DNA of 64,000 nt from CAWBYL01 sp963793025 (GCA_963793025.1 CAWBYL010000009.1:310001-374000); one strand, 5' to 3'. Positions 42,164 through 51,576 are shown, counted from the stretch's first letter. Notes: a model not told the origin generated them from the letters alone. Numbers and translations are program-made.

Positions 42164-44167
42164 GTGAGCGCCACTGTCGTGGGTGCCGGCGCCGAGGCGC
42201 CGGCCTCGTCGGCGACGACGACGGGACGAGGCACCCGGATGCCTCACCTCCCGGGCCTCGACGGCCTGCGGGGTCTGGCCGTCATCGGTGTGCTGCTCTT
42301 CCACGGCGGGTTCACCTGGGCCGGTGGCGGCTATCTCGGCGTGTCCACCTTCTTCACCCTGTCGGGGTTCTTGATCACCAACCTGTTGGTGCGCGAGTTC
42401 GACGCCCGCCACACCATCGGCCTGGCCCGGTTCTGGACCCGCCGCTTCCGCCGCCTGCTCCCCGCCGCCCTGTTGGCCATCGCCCTCATCGGCGTGCTCT
42501 GGTGGCGCGTCGGCAGCCCCGAACAGCTCGCCGACCTCCACGGCGACATGAACGCCGCCCTCGGCTACGTGGCCAACTGGCGGTTCCTCAGCGCCGGCAC
42601 CAGCTACGCCGACCTGTTCTCCGCCCCCAGCCCCCTCCAGCACTTCTGGTCCCTCGCCATCGAAGAGCAGTTCTACCTGGTCTTCCCACTGGTCGTCATC
42701 GCCGTGATGAAGCTCGGCGGACGACGGCTGCTCACCGGCGTGCTCGCCGCCGCCACCGCCGCCTCGGTGCTGGCCACGCTGGTGCTGCGCGACAACCTCG
42801 ACCGCGTCTACTACGGCACCGACACCCGCGCCGCCGAGCTGCTCATCGGCGCCCTGCTCGCCGTGTGGTGGTCCGGGCGCCCCACCACCACCATCGGCCG
42901 CCACGCCCGCACGACCTCCCCGGACACCAGAGGGCCCTCACCGCTGATCGACGCCGCCGGGTTCGCCGCCCTCGCCGCGATGTTCTGGGCCTGGTGGGCC
43001 ATCGCCCAGACCGACAACCGCCTGACCCATGGCGCCCTGCCGCTCTACGCCGTCGGCACCGCCGTCATCATCTACGCCGCCACCCAACCCGGCGCCGTCA
43101 CCCGCCTGCTCTCCTTCGCCCCCCTACGCGGCGCCGGACTCATCTCCTACGGCCTCTACCTCTACCACTGGCCCATCTTCCTGCTCCTCGACGACAACCG
43201 CCTCCACTGGCCCACCCTCCCCCTCTTCGCCCTCCGCATGGCCGTCACCACCGCCATCGCCCTCGCCTCCTACCACCTCCTCGAAATGCCCATCCGCCGC
43301 GGCACCCTCATCACCACCAGCCGCGCCGCCCTCACCGCTGGACTGGCCGGCGCCCTCATCGTCGCCTCCACCGCCTACGTCGTCACCCTCGACCCACCCC
43401 GCAGCAAGATCCCCTTCGCCGACGCCAAGATCGGCGACTACGCCGAATCGGTCGTCACCGTGGACCCGTCGGAACCGACGGATCCGACGGCGGCACCGAC
43501 CACCGCCGACACGGTGATGATCGTCGGCGACTCCGGGATGGTGAGCGCCACCCCCGGCCTCACCGCTGCCCTGCTCAGCACGGGCACCTCGACGGTCGTC
43601 ACGACCGCCGTACCGGGCTTCGGCCTGTCCGGAACGTTCCCGTGGCGCACCGAGTGGGCGGCGTCGGTGGCCGAGAACGACCCCGACCTGGTGATCGTGA
43701 TGATGGGCGGATGGGACATCCAGTTCATGGACGCCAAGGGCTACGACGCCTACGCCGCGCTGGTCGACGAGGCCGTGGGCGTCCTGAGTGCCGGAGGAGC
43801 CCACATCCTGTGGCTCCCCGAGATGCCCGGCGGGGGCGACCTCCCCGCACCGGTCAACGACGTCTACGCCGCTCTCCCCGACCGCTACCCCGGCGTCGTG
43901 GCCAACCCGGTCGTGGGCGACGCTCTGCTGGGTCACGACGGCGGCTACCCCGTGGTGGACGTGAACGACCAGGGGGCCACCGAGGTGCTGCGGGGGGCCG
44001 ACGGCTGGCACCTCTGCCAGGACGGGGCCGTGCGTCTGTCCCAAGCCATCAACGAGGCCGCGGTCGAGCTGGGATGGTCCAGCCCGACCGCACCTGGGTG
44101 GGAGAACGGGGCCTGGCGGGACCAGCCGATGTACGACGACCCACCCGGCGGGTGCGATCCGCCCTGA
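42164..44167 (+). CDS. Membrane acyltransferase with SGNH domain, copy 2
   Basis: A 667-residue paralogue of the 38522 protein. GTG at 42164 begins VSATVVGAGAEAPASS. The acyltransferase-3 membrane part is identical in sequence to copy 1 up to TLDPPRS. After this, the linker (VDPSEPTDPTAAPT) and SGNH-like domain differ: VMIVGDSGMVSATPGL, VIVMMGGWDIQFMDAKG and GADGWHLCQDG. By eye about half of these residues match copy 1, and both proteins end YDDPPGGCDPP. The domain probably deacylates or positions an acyl group on the sugar acceptor. The two copies may therefore modify different glycans or sites. Confidence 0.9.
   Translation: MSATVVGAGAEAPASSATTTGRGTRMPHLPGLDGLRGLAVIGVLLFHGGFTWAGGGYLGVSTFFTLSGFLITNLLVREFDARHTIGLARFWTRRFRRLLPAALLAIALIGVLWWRVGSPEQLADLHGDMNAALGYVANWRFLSAGTSYADLFSAPSPLQHFWSLAIEEQFYLVFPLVVIAVMKLGGRRLLTGVLAAATAASVLATLVLRDNLDRVYYGTDTRAAELLIGALLAVWWSGRPTTTIGRHARTTSPDTRGPSPLIDAAGFAALAAMFWAWWAIAQTDNRLTHGALPLYAVGTAVIIYAATQPGAVTRLLSFAPLRGAGLISYGLYLYHWPIFLLLDDNRLHWPTLPLFALRMAVTTAIALASYHLLEMPIRRGTLITTSRAALTAGLAGALIVASTAYVVTLDPPRSKIPFADAKIGDYAESVVTVDPSEPTDPTAAPTTADTVMIVGDSGMVSATPGLTAALLSTGTSTVVTTAVPGFGLSGTFPWRTEWAASVAENDPDLVIVMMGGWDIQFMDAKGYDAYAALVDEAVGVLSAGGAHILWLPEMPGGGDLPAPVNDVYAALPDRYPGVVANPVVGDALLGHDGGYPVVDVNDQGATEVLRGADGWHLCQDGAVRLSQAINEAAVELGWSSPTAPGWENGAWRDQPMYDDPPGGCDPP
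42191..43401 (+). repeat. 1,211-bp direct repeat, copy 2 (acyltransferase membrane domain)
   Basis: Partner of 38549-39759, at a constant offset of 3,642. Identity starts within the N-terminal coding region and ends abruptly at 43402, after which the two genes are only related at the protein level. Confidence 0.9.
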
Positions 44168-44169
44168 GG

Positions 44170-44188
44170 CCCTACGTCCGTCGTAGGG
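44170..44188 (+). terminator. Short hairpin after acyltransferase copy 2
   Basis: CCCTACG (44170-44176) pairs with CGTAGGG (44182-44188) over a 5-base loop, 2 bases after the stop. It overlaps the TAGGGT hexamer of the next gene, so it could be chance or a combined terminator/promoter element. No T-run. Confidence 0.35.
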
Positions 44189-44189
44189 T
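44184..44189 (+). promoter_or_regulatory. Putative -10 hexamer TAGGGT
   Basis: TAGGGTCG ends 30 bases before the ATG of the AftD-like gene. It is the fourth identical 8-mer so placed in this window. Confidence 0.4.
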
Positions 44190-44219
44190 CGCGGCGGCCC
44201 CCGTGGTCGCCACCGAGCC

Positions 44220-47200
44220 ATGACCGAACCCGCCGCCAGCTCCCCCGGGGCCTCTCGACCGCCGGCGCGGTCCGGTCGGTCGACGATCCAGCGCGTTCTC
44301 ACCCGACCCCGTACCTGGGTGGTGCTGGGGCTGGCCGCGGTGGCCTACCTGCCCCTGCTGCTCACCGCTCGCGGCCAGATCGCGGCCGACACGAAGGCCT
44401 ACCTGTACCTGGACCCGGACCGGCTCATGAGCCGGGCCGGGCTGATGTGGGACACCCACGTGATGGCGGGCACCGTGACCCACCAGAACATCGGGTACCT
44501 GTTCCCGCTGGGGCCGTACTACTGGATCCTCGATCGTCTGGGCGTACCGACGTGGATCGCCGAGCGGCTGTGGCTGGGCACGCTGTTGTTCGCCGCCGGC
44601 GCCGGCTGCATGTGGATGCTGCGCCGGCTCGGCCTGCGCGGCGCCGGTGTGGTGGTGGGCGGGTTCACCTACATGCTGAGCCCCTACCTGCTGGCCTACG
44701 CCGGGCGCACCTCGGTCATCTTGTTGCCCTGGGCGTGCCTGCCGTGGCTGATCGGCCTGGTCGCGGTGGCCCTGCGGGACCGGCGGTGGCGGGCCCCGGC
44801 CCTCATCGCCGTGGTCGTCACCCTCATGGCCGGAACCAACGCCAGCTCGGTGGTCTTCGTCCTGATCGGTCCGGCCCTGCTCCTGCCCTACATGATCTGG
44901 GTGACTCGTGAGGTGTCGCTGCGGTCCGCGCTGGGGATGATCGGACGCACCGCGGTGATGGTCGTGCCCGCCCAGCTGTGGTGGCTGGCCGGGCTCTGGG
45001 TGCAGGGGCGCTACGGATTGCCCATCCTCCAGCTCACCGAGACGCAACAGACCGTGGCCCAGACCTCCACCGCCCCGGAGCTGTTGCGGGGCCTCGGCTA
45101 CTGGTACTTCTACGGTCGCGACGGTCTGTCGCAGTGGACGAGCTCGAGCATCCTCTACACCCAGAACCCCGGGATGCTGGCCGTCGGGTTCGTCCTCCCT
45201 CTCCTCGGATTGGTCGGCGCCATGCTCACCCGGTGGCGCTACCGGGCGTTCTTCGTCGCCCTCACCCTGCTCGGCCTCGTGCTCGGCATCGGCACGTACC
45301 CGTACGAGTCGCCGTCCCCGTTCGGTGCCGTGGTCAAGGCGGCCAGCGCCAACGAGGCCGGATTCGCCCTGCGCAACTCGCCTCGTGCCCTCCCGCTCCT
45401 GGTGTTGGGGCTGGCCGCCCTGCTCGCTTCGTTCGTGGCCCCCGCGGTTCACGCCCTCTCCTCCGCCCGGCGGGCCCCGTGGGTGCGGCGCACGGCACCG
45501 GCGCTCGTGGTCGGGCTGCTGGCGGTGGCCCTCCTGGGACTGCCGCCCCTGTGGCGGGGCGGTCTCGTCTCCCCCGACCTGCAGTTCCCCGAGACGCTCC
45601 CCCAGTACTGGCAGGACGCGGCCGCCCACCTGGACGCCACCGGCGACGAGAACCGGGTGATCGAGCTGCCGGGATCGGACTTCGCGGCGTACCGGTGGGG
45701 CCAGACCCAGGACCCGGTGACGCCCGGGATCATCGACCGACCGTGGATCGGCCGGGAGCTCACCGCCTACGGCACCCCGGGCAGCACCGATCTGGTCCGG
45801 GCCCTCGACACCGGTCTCCAGGAAGGCCCGTTCGACATCCGCTCCCTCGTGCCCGTCGCCCGCCTCCTGTCGGCATCGGACGTGCTGTTGCGGATGGACA
45901 CCCAGTACGAACGGTACCGCGGGCCCCGTCCCGCCGACCTGTGGTCGATGTTCGGCGAGGACGCCGGTACCGCCGGGCTGGGCCGGGCCACCACCTTCGG
46001 AGATCCGGCGCCGGCGGTGGCCGACCCGCGACAGCCGACCCGTGACGAGCAGGAGCTGGCCCGCCCGACCGACGCCGAAGATCCTCCGCCCCTCGCCGTC
46101 TACCCGGTCGACGACGTCCGACCGATCGTCCGGGCCGAGTCGGGGCAGGGCTCGCTCGTGTTGTGGGGCGACGGGCGCGGGCTGGTCGACGCCGCTGCGG
46201 TCGGGCTCGTCCCCGACACCGCGGCCATCTTCTACGCCCCGACCCTGCTGGCCAACCCGGCGGCGCAGTCGACCGTGACGGACGGGACCCCGTCGCTCGT
46301 GGTCACCGACACCAACCGGCGGCGAGCGCAGCGGTGGGGGACGATCCGCGAGAACGACGGGGCGACCGAGGCGGCGGGCTCGACGCCGCTCGTGGAGGAC
46401 CCCAAGGACACCCGCCTCGATCTGTTCCCGGGGGCCACCGACGACCAACTCACGGTGGCCGACTACGGACCTGACGTGGCCGACGTGCGGGCCTCGAGCT
46501 ACGGCAACATCGTGGCCTACTCCTCCGAGGCCAGGCCCGTGAACGCCATCGACGGCGACCCCCGGACGGCCTGGAGCACCGGCGGCTACAGCGAGGTGGT
46601 CGGCGACCGGCTCCGCGTGGACTATCGCCATCCCGTCACCGCCGACCACATCGATCTCTCCCAGCTGCGGGGCAACCGGTTCATCACCGAGGTCTCGGTG
46701 GCGGTGGACGGCGACACGGTCGCCACGGTCGACCTCGGCGACGACTCCTTCACCGACGACGGCCAACACATCGACCTGGGCGGGGACCGGACCTTCACCT
46801 CCCTCGAGGTCAAGATCGACGCCGCCAACGTGTCGGGTCTGGTGTCGTTCGACGGGTTCTCCAACGTGGGCATCCGCGAGCTGACGGTCCCCGGAGTGCA
46901 GGCCACGGAGTGGATCCGCCTCCCGGCGGCCGGCCTCTCGGACATGGCCACGCCGTCGAGCCCGCTCGACTACCTCTTCACCCGTTGGCGGGCCAACGCC
47001 GTGGAGGGGTTCCGGCAGGACCCGGAGCTGCGCCTGGCCCGCATCTTCACCGTCCCCGACGCCCGCTCGTTCTCCATGAGCGGTGAGGCCCGGATCGGTG
47101 GGCGCACGGACGGGGCGGCCGTCGACGCCATCGTCGGGCGTCCCGGGCTCGACGCCGGCTACCCGGTCGTGACCGGCGACGACTACCTGAGCGGTGCCCT

Positions 47201-48701
47201 CGCCGACCGCCCCTCCTCCGCCCTCGACGGCGACCTCACCACGGCCTGGACCCTCGGCTTCGGCAACCAGGACGGGCGTGGGTTCACGGTCGTGAGCCCG
47301 ACGCCGATGACGGTCGACCACCTCGACCTCTCGGTGGTGGCCGACGGCTCCCACTCCGTTCCCACCTCGTTGGTCCTGACCCTCGACGACAACAGCACCC
47401 GGACCGTCGCCGTGCCGCCCATCGCCGACCACGCCGAGGCCGGCGCCACCACCACGGTCAGCGTGCCCGTCGAGATGTTCACCTCGTCGACGGTCAAGGT
47501 CACGATCGGTTCGGTGCGAGCGGTCGTGACCCCCGAGTACTTCAGCGGCGACGACCACACCATGCCGGTCGCCATCGCCGAACTGGGTCTGCCCACCACC
47601 GTCGGACCCCTCCCCACCGACGTCCCCGCCACCTGCCGCTCCGGCCTGGTGACCGTCGACGGCACGGACGTTCCCGTGCGGCTGGGTGGCACGGTCGCCG
47701 ACGCCCTCGACCGCCAGGCCCTGACTCTCACTCCCTGCGATCCGACCCCGGCGGCCCTCGGCCGAGGGGAGCACCGCCTCCTGACCGCCGCCGGTCTCGA
47801 CAGCGGTATCGACGTCGACCGTCTCCAGCTCGCCTCGACCACGGTCGTCGCCGGCGCCTCGCAGTCGGCCGACGGCGCCGTCCCCACCACCGCAGTCACC
47901 TCCACGGGAGACCTCTCGTACCGGGTCGAGGTCTCGGGCGCGACCGATCCGTTCTGGCTGGTCCTCGGCCAGTCGCTGTCCGACGGCTGGACGGCGAAGG
48001 TCCGCGGCGGGCCGTCACTCGGTGACCCGATGCTCATCGACGGCTTCGCCAACGGCTGGCGGGTCGATCCCGCGACGACCGGGTCGGCCTTCACAATCGA
48101 TCTGGTCTGGACCCCGCAGCGGGTGGTGTGGGCGGCGGTGGCGGTGTCCGCGCTGTGGTTCCTCGGCGTGCTCGCGGTGCTCGGCCTCGCCACCCGGGCC
48201 CGACGGCGCCGGCGCGCCCGCCGCTCGGCCGCCGCCCTCGCCGCCGACCAGTCCGCGTCCGACGGTCTGCGCTTTCCGCCTCGACTCGATTCGCCGTGGA
48301 TACCGATTCCCCTGGCACCGGTCGGTGTCCGCCTCGTCGTGGTGGCGGTCATGGCCGTCCTGGCCTGGTTCGTCGGCGGACCGGTGGTGGGGCTCGTGAT
48401 GGCCGCCCTCACCGCCGTGGCCGCCTGGTGGCAGCGAGGGCGCACCGTGCTGGTGGCCACGCCGCTGGTGATGATCGGTGCCACCGTCGTGTTGTACGTG
48501 GGCCGTCAGATCCGCCGCCACTACCCCCCGGGCGTCGAGTGGCCCTCGGGCTTCGCCCCCACCCATCAACTCGTGCTGATCGCCGTGCTCGCGGTCGCCT
48601 CCGAGGTCGCCGTGCGCTTCTGCGCCGAGAAGTGGCCCCAGAGAGCGCAGAGGGCCAACGCCGCCAGCCAGATGAACGACGGTTCGGCACTCACCCGGTA
48701 G
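44220..48701 (+). CDS. aftD: AftD-like alpha-(1->3)-arabinofuranosyltransferase
   Basis: A 1,493-residue membrane glycosyltransferase of the GT-C/DUF3367 type. The N-terminus has DTKAYLYLDPDRLMSRAGLMWD and GTVTHQNIGYLFPLGPYYW, the hallmark of AftD proteins, followed by about ten membrane helices to residue 430. Large extracytoplasmic parts include two discoidin-like carbohydrate-binding modules, one at about 755-900 (NAIDGDPRTAWSTGGYSE) and one at about 1000-1130 (SALDGDLTTAWTLGFG). Final helices lie at about 1305-1325 and 1365-1450. In mycobacteria AftD adds branching arabinofuranose to arabinogalactan or lipoarabinomannan. Here it probably builds a related arabinan or envelope glycan. Its last 136 bases overlap the convergent GT39-like gene. 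Confidence 0.88.
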   Translation: MTEPAASSPGASRPPARSGRSTIQRVLTRPRTWVVLGLAAVAYLPLLLTARGQIAADTKAYLYLDPDRLMSRAGLMWDTHVMAGTVTHQNIGYLFPLGPYYWILDRLGVPTWIAERLWLGTLLFAAGAGCMWMLRRLGLRGAGVVVGGFTYMLSPYLLAYAGRTSVILLPWACLPWLIGLVAVALRDRRWRAPALIAVVVTLMAGTNASSVVFVLIGPALLLPYMIWVTREVSLRSALGMIGRTAVMVVPAQLWWLAGLWVQGRYGLPILQLTETQQTVAQTSTAPELLRGLGYWYFYGRDGLSQWTSSSILYTQNPGMLAVGFVLPLLGLVGAMLTRWRYRAFFVALTLLGLVLGIGTYPYESPSPFGAVVKAASANEAGFALRNSPRALPLLVLGLAALLASFVAPAVHALSSARRAPWVRRTAPALVVGLLAVALLGLPPLWRGGLVSPDLQFPETLPQYWQDAAAHLDATGDENRVIELPGSDFAAYRWGQTQDPVTPGIIDRPWIGRELTAYGTPGSTDLVRALDTGLQEGPFDIRSLVPVARLLSASDVLLRMDTQYERYRGPRPADLWSMFGEDAGTAGLGRATTFGDPAPAVADPRQPTRDEQELARPTDAEDPPPLAVYPVDDVRPIVRAESGQGSLVLWGDGRGLVDAAAVGLVPDTAAIFYAPTLLANPAAQSTVTDGTPSLVVTDTNRRRAQRWGTIRENDGATEAAGSTPLVEDPKDTRLDLFPGATDDQLTVADYGPDVADVRASSYGNIVAYSSEARPVNAIDGDPRTAWSTGGYSEVVGDRLRVDYRHPVTADHIDLSQLRGNRFITEVSVAVDGDTVATVDLGDDSFTDDGQHIDLGGDRTFTSLEVKIDAANVSGLVSFDGFSNVGIRELTVPGVQATEWIRLPAAGLSDMATPSSPLDYLFTRWRANAVEGFRQDPELRLARIFTVPDARSFSMSGEARIGGRTDGAAVDAIVGRPGLDAGYPVVTGDDYLSGALADRPSSALDGDLTTAWTLGFGNQDGRGFTVVSPTPMTVDHLDLSVVADGSHSVPTSLVLTLDDNSTRTVAVPPIADHAEAGATTTVSVPVEMFTSSTVKVTIGSVRAVVTPEYFSGDDHTMPVAIAELGLPTTVGPLPTDVPATCRSGLVTVDGTDVPVRLGGTVADALDRQALTLTPCDPTPAALGRGEHRLLTAAGLDSGIDVDRLQLASTTVVAGASQSADGAVPTTAVTSTGDLSYRVEVSGATDPFWLVLGQSLSDGWTAKVRGGPSLGDPMLIDGFANGWRVDPATTGSAFTIDLVWTPQRVVWAAVAVSALWFLGVLAVLGLATRARRRRRARRSAAALAADQSASDGLRFPPRLDSPWIPIPLAPVGVRLVVVAVMAVLAWFVGGPVVGLVMAALTAVAAWWQRGRTVLVATPLVMIGATVVLYVGRQIRRHYPPGVEWPSGFAPTHQLVLIAVLAVASEVAVRFCAEKWPQRAQRANAASQMNDGSALTR

Positions 48702-49945
48702 CGGTTGTTGCCGAAGCTCACCACCGCCACCAGCGCCACCAGCGCGGGCCAGAGGACCACGACGTAGACGGGCCAGCGACGACGCACGGCCACCACCAGC
48801 CCGACGGCGGCGGCGAGCACGACGGCGTAGTACTCGACGAGGGCCAGGATCGAGAGCCGGAAGTCCCGGTTCTCGACGTAGATGTCGAAGCGGGCCGTCT
48901 GCACCGAGTCGTAGACGTTGAACATGCGCAGCACCCGCAGGGGGACCGCCACGGTGACCAGGCGACCCACGTGGGCCTTCGCGTAGGTGGTCGCCGCCTC
49001 CCGACGGATCCGATCGCGCTGGGACTCGTCGAGCAGCTCGCCGTTGGACCCCACCGGCTCGGGTTGACCGCACTCCAGCTCCCAGTAACCCATCTTCGGA
49101 CCGTCGTAGGTCGCGTCGCAGTTCGTCTGGACGAGCATGGTGCCGGTGGGTGAGAGCAGGACCGGCTCCTCGAAGGCGGTGAGGTTGCGCATCACCCACG
49201 GAGCGAGCACCAGGCCGGCGACGGCGCCGGCCACCAGCAGGTCCCGCAGGGCCCGACGACGCACGCCCTGACCGACGACCACCGCGCCGAGGATCACCAG
49301 CGGGCCGTAGGCCAACAGCTCCGAGCGCAGCAGCCCGCCGATCCCGGCGAGCAGTCCCAGACCCGCCGCCGTGCGCCAATCGGGCCGGCGCCACCAGCGC
49401 AGGGCCACCATGGTCGTCAGAGGGACGAACACCGTCACCAGAGACTCGCTCATGAGCGAGGCGTCGTTCAGCCACAAGAACCCGTAGACAGACGCGATGC
49501 CGGCCGACACCAGCCCGACGCGGTCACCGAACAGCTCGCGCCCGGCCAGCCCGATGAGGGCCACCCCGAGGGTGCCGAAGACCAGCCCCACCGCCCGCTG
49601 CTCGTTGACCGAACGCAGCCCGGCCCGGGAGAAGACGGACAACAGGTAGGGCCACACCGGCGGGTGCGACGCGGTGGCCTGTTCGATCCCGGGGGGCTGG
49701 CTCACCGGCACCGTCGTGACGGCGCCGTCGGGGCCGACGCTCTCGTAGGAGCCCTGGAAGCCCTCCGTGTAGCGGAAGGGATCGATGTAGCCCTTCCCGT
49801 CGGCCAGGAGGTTGGCCGTCAGGTGGTAGAAGGCGGCGTCGCCGGTGGCCGGCTCGTCGCGCTGGGACACCAGATAGCCGACCCGCACGGTGAACCCGAC
49901 CATCGTGACGAGGCCGAGCACGATCAGGAAGGTGCGCCGCGCCAT
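48566..49945 (-). CDS. GT39/ArnT-like membrane glycosyltransferase
   Basis: A 459-residue GT-C protein. I chose the ATG at 49945 (MARRTFLIVLGLVTMVGFTVRVGYLV) since it starts the first membrane helix. ATGDAAFYHLTANLLADGKGYIDPF holds the catalytic Asp of the first loop, typical for GT39/PMT-like enzymes. About ten helices follow. An extracytoplasmic loop has NCDATYDGPKMGYW...NGELLDESQRD, a signature shared with the protein at 53785. It should move a sugar from a polyprenyl phosphate carrier onto an envelope acceptor. The 3' end overlaps the AftD-like gene by 136 bases, an unusually long convergent overlap. Confidence 0.85.
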   Translation of the reverse strand: MARRTFLIVLGLVTMVGFTVRVGYLVSQRDEPATGDAAFYHLTANLLADGKGYIDPFRYTEGFQGSYESVGPDGAVTTVPVSQPPGIEQATASHPPVWPYLLSVFSRAGLRSVNEQRAVGLVFGTLGVALIGLAGRELFGDRVGLVSAGIASVYGFLWLNDASLMSESLVTVFVPLTTMVALRWWRRPDWRTAAGLGLLAGIGGLLRSELLAYGPLVILGAVVVGQGVRRRALRDLLVAGAVAGLVLAPWVMRNLTAFEEPVLLSPTGTMLVQTNCDATYDGPKMGYWELECGQPEPVGSNGELLDESQRDRIRREAATTYAKAHVGRLVTVAVPLRVLRMFNVYDSVQTARFDIYVENRDFRLSILALVEYYAVVLAAAVGLVVAVRRRWPVYVVVLWPALVALVAVVSFGNNRYRVSAEPSFIWLAALALCALWGHFSAQKRTATSEATASTAISTS

Positions 49946-50136
49946 GGTGGGCCCCGGGCGGCTGAGGGTCGGGACGGGCACGGGGGGACAACGTAGGGCA
50001 CCCGTCCGGCCTCGGGTCGGAGACCCTCCCGGGACCCCGTCGGGTACCCGGGCCGCCGGGGTCTCGCTGATAGCGTCAGGCCGTCCGTCCGGGGGTCGCG
50101 CCGGCTCGTCGGCCACCCGTCGCCCCGAGGAGGAGC

Positions 50137-51576
50137 ATGGCTCTGCGCTCAGCCGACCAGTACGTCGAGTCGCTGCGCGACGACCGCACGGTCTTCTTCA
50201 AGGGGCAGCGCGTCCCCGACGTCACCGAGCATCCGGTGATCGCCCGGGCCATCCGCCACGCGTCCGTCGACTTCGAGCTGGCCGAGGACCCCGAGGTGCG
50301 ACCGCTGGCCGTGGTGGAGGGTCCCGGCGGCCCCTCCAGCCGGTACTTCGCCGAGCCCCGGAGCGTCGACGACCTGACCCGGCGGGCGGAGTTGATCGAG
50401 ACGGCCACCAGCCGGTGCCACACGCTGGTCCCCCTGATCAAGGAGATCGGTAGCGACGCCCTCTTCGCCCTGCGGCGCATCGGTCGGCGTCTCGACGAGT
50501 CGCGCGGCGACACCGAGCGGGGCGGGCGCATCGCGGACTACCTCGCCCACTGCCGCGACGGTGATCTGGCCATGTCCGTGGCCCAGACCGACGTCAAGGG
50601 CGACCGCAGCCTCGGGCCCGCCGGGCAGTCCGACCCCGACGCCTACCTGCGGGTCGTCGAGACCCGCCCCGACGGCATCGTCGTGCGGGGCGCCAAGGTC
50701 CACACCAGCTGCACACCGAACACCAACGAGCTCGTCGTGCTACCCACCCGGGCCATGGGGCCCGACGACGGCGCGTGGGCCGTGAGCTTCGCCATCCCGG
50801 TGGCCACGCCGGGGCTGGTCCTGGTGGCCAGCTCGTACGGCACCGACACGGGCACGGCGTTCGAGGCCCCCATCAGCTCCCAGCGCCTCATGATGGAGAC
50901 CACGACGATCTTCGACGACGTCTTCGTGCCCAACGAGCGGGTCTTCCTCAACGGCGAATCCACCATGGCCGGGCCTCTCGCCCTGGCCTTCGTGGACTAC
51001 CACCGGTTCACCGCCATCGCCTACAAGCTCCCGCTCGTCGACGCCCTGGTGGGCGCCGGTGCCCTCATGGCCGACCTCAACGGCGTGTCCCGGGCCGGCC
51101 ACGTCCGCGAGAAGCTCACGTGGCTCATCACCTACGCGGAGACGCTCCGGGCCCTCGTCCAGTCGGCCGCCTTCCGGGGCCACCCCGACGATGCCGGCGT
51201 GTTCGTTCCCGACCCGCTGGTCGTCAACATCGCCAAGTCGCACTTCGCCCACGGCTTCCACACGGCACTGCAGCACGTGCAGGACCTGTCGGGCGGCCTG
51301 CTCGTCACCGCTCCGGGCGGCGCCGACTTCGACAACCCCGACACCGGCGAGCTGCTCCGCCACTACCTCGGCGGCCGCAAGGGCGTCGACGGCGAGGAGC
51401 GCATCCGAGCCATGCACATGGTCGCCGACCTCACCACCGGCGAGTTCGGCGGGTACCACGCCGTACTGGCCATCCATGCCGAGGGCTCCCTCGAGGCCGA
51501 GAAGATGCTGATCCAGCGTTCCTACGACGCCACCAGGGTCGTCGACTACGCCCGGCGGCTGGCCGGGCTCGACTGA
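50137..51576 (+). CDS. 4-hydroxyphenylacetate 3-hydroxylase (HpaB) family flavoprotein
   Basis: A 479-residue HpaB/AbfD-family protein: MALRSADQYVESLRDDRTVFFKGQRVPDVTEHP at the start, SVAQTDVKGDRS in the flavin-binding barrel, VRGAKVHTSCTPNTNELVVLPTRAM and a C-terminal helical domain. The [4Fe-4S] ligands of 4-hydroxybutyryl-CoA dehydratase are absent: Cys94 has no Cys four residues on, and after FVDYHRF the later Cys is Tyr. It is thus more likely an FADH2-dependent monooxygenase or a dehydratase-fold relative. No flavin reductase gene is adjacent. It overlaps the convergent DUF2304 gene by 31 bases. Confidence 0.85.
   Translation: MALRSADQYVESLRDDRTVFFKGQRVPDVTEHPVIARAIRHASVDFELAEDPEVRPLAVVEGPGGPSSRYFAEPRSVDDLTRRAELIETATSRCHTLVPLIKEIGSDALFALRRIGRRLDESRGDTERGGRIADYLAHCRDGDLAMSVAQTDVKGDRSLGPAGQSDPDAYLRVVETRPDGIVVRGAKVHTSCTPNTNELVVLPTRAMGPDDGAWAVSFAIPVATPGLVLVASSYGTDTGTAFEAPISSQRLMMETTTIFDDVFVPNERVFLNGESTMAGPLALAFVDYHRFTAIAYKLPLVDALVGAGALMADLNGVSRAGHVREKLTWLITYAETLRALVQSAAFRGHPDDAGVFVPDPLVVNIAKSHFAHGFHTALQHVQDLSGGLLVTAPGGADFDNPDTGELLRHYLGGRKGVDGEERIRAMHMVADLTTGEFGGYHAVLAIHAEGSLEAEKMLIQRSYDATRVVDYARRLAGLD

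Noticed and set aside
38549..43401. Duplication by a transposon or insertion sequence
   Set aside because: No transposase gene, terminal inverted repeats or target-site duplication was found at the repeat ends; they lie within coding sequence.
44172..47774. A 1,200-codon open frame on the minus strand
   Set aside because: It lies entirely antisense to the AftD-like gene. Its translation is rich in Gly, Arg, His and Val without any domain, as expected of shadow frames in high-GC DNA.
50137..51576. Annotation as 4-hydroxybutyryl-CoA dehydratase
   Set aside because: The iron-sulfur Cys ligands of that enzyme are not present at the matching places.
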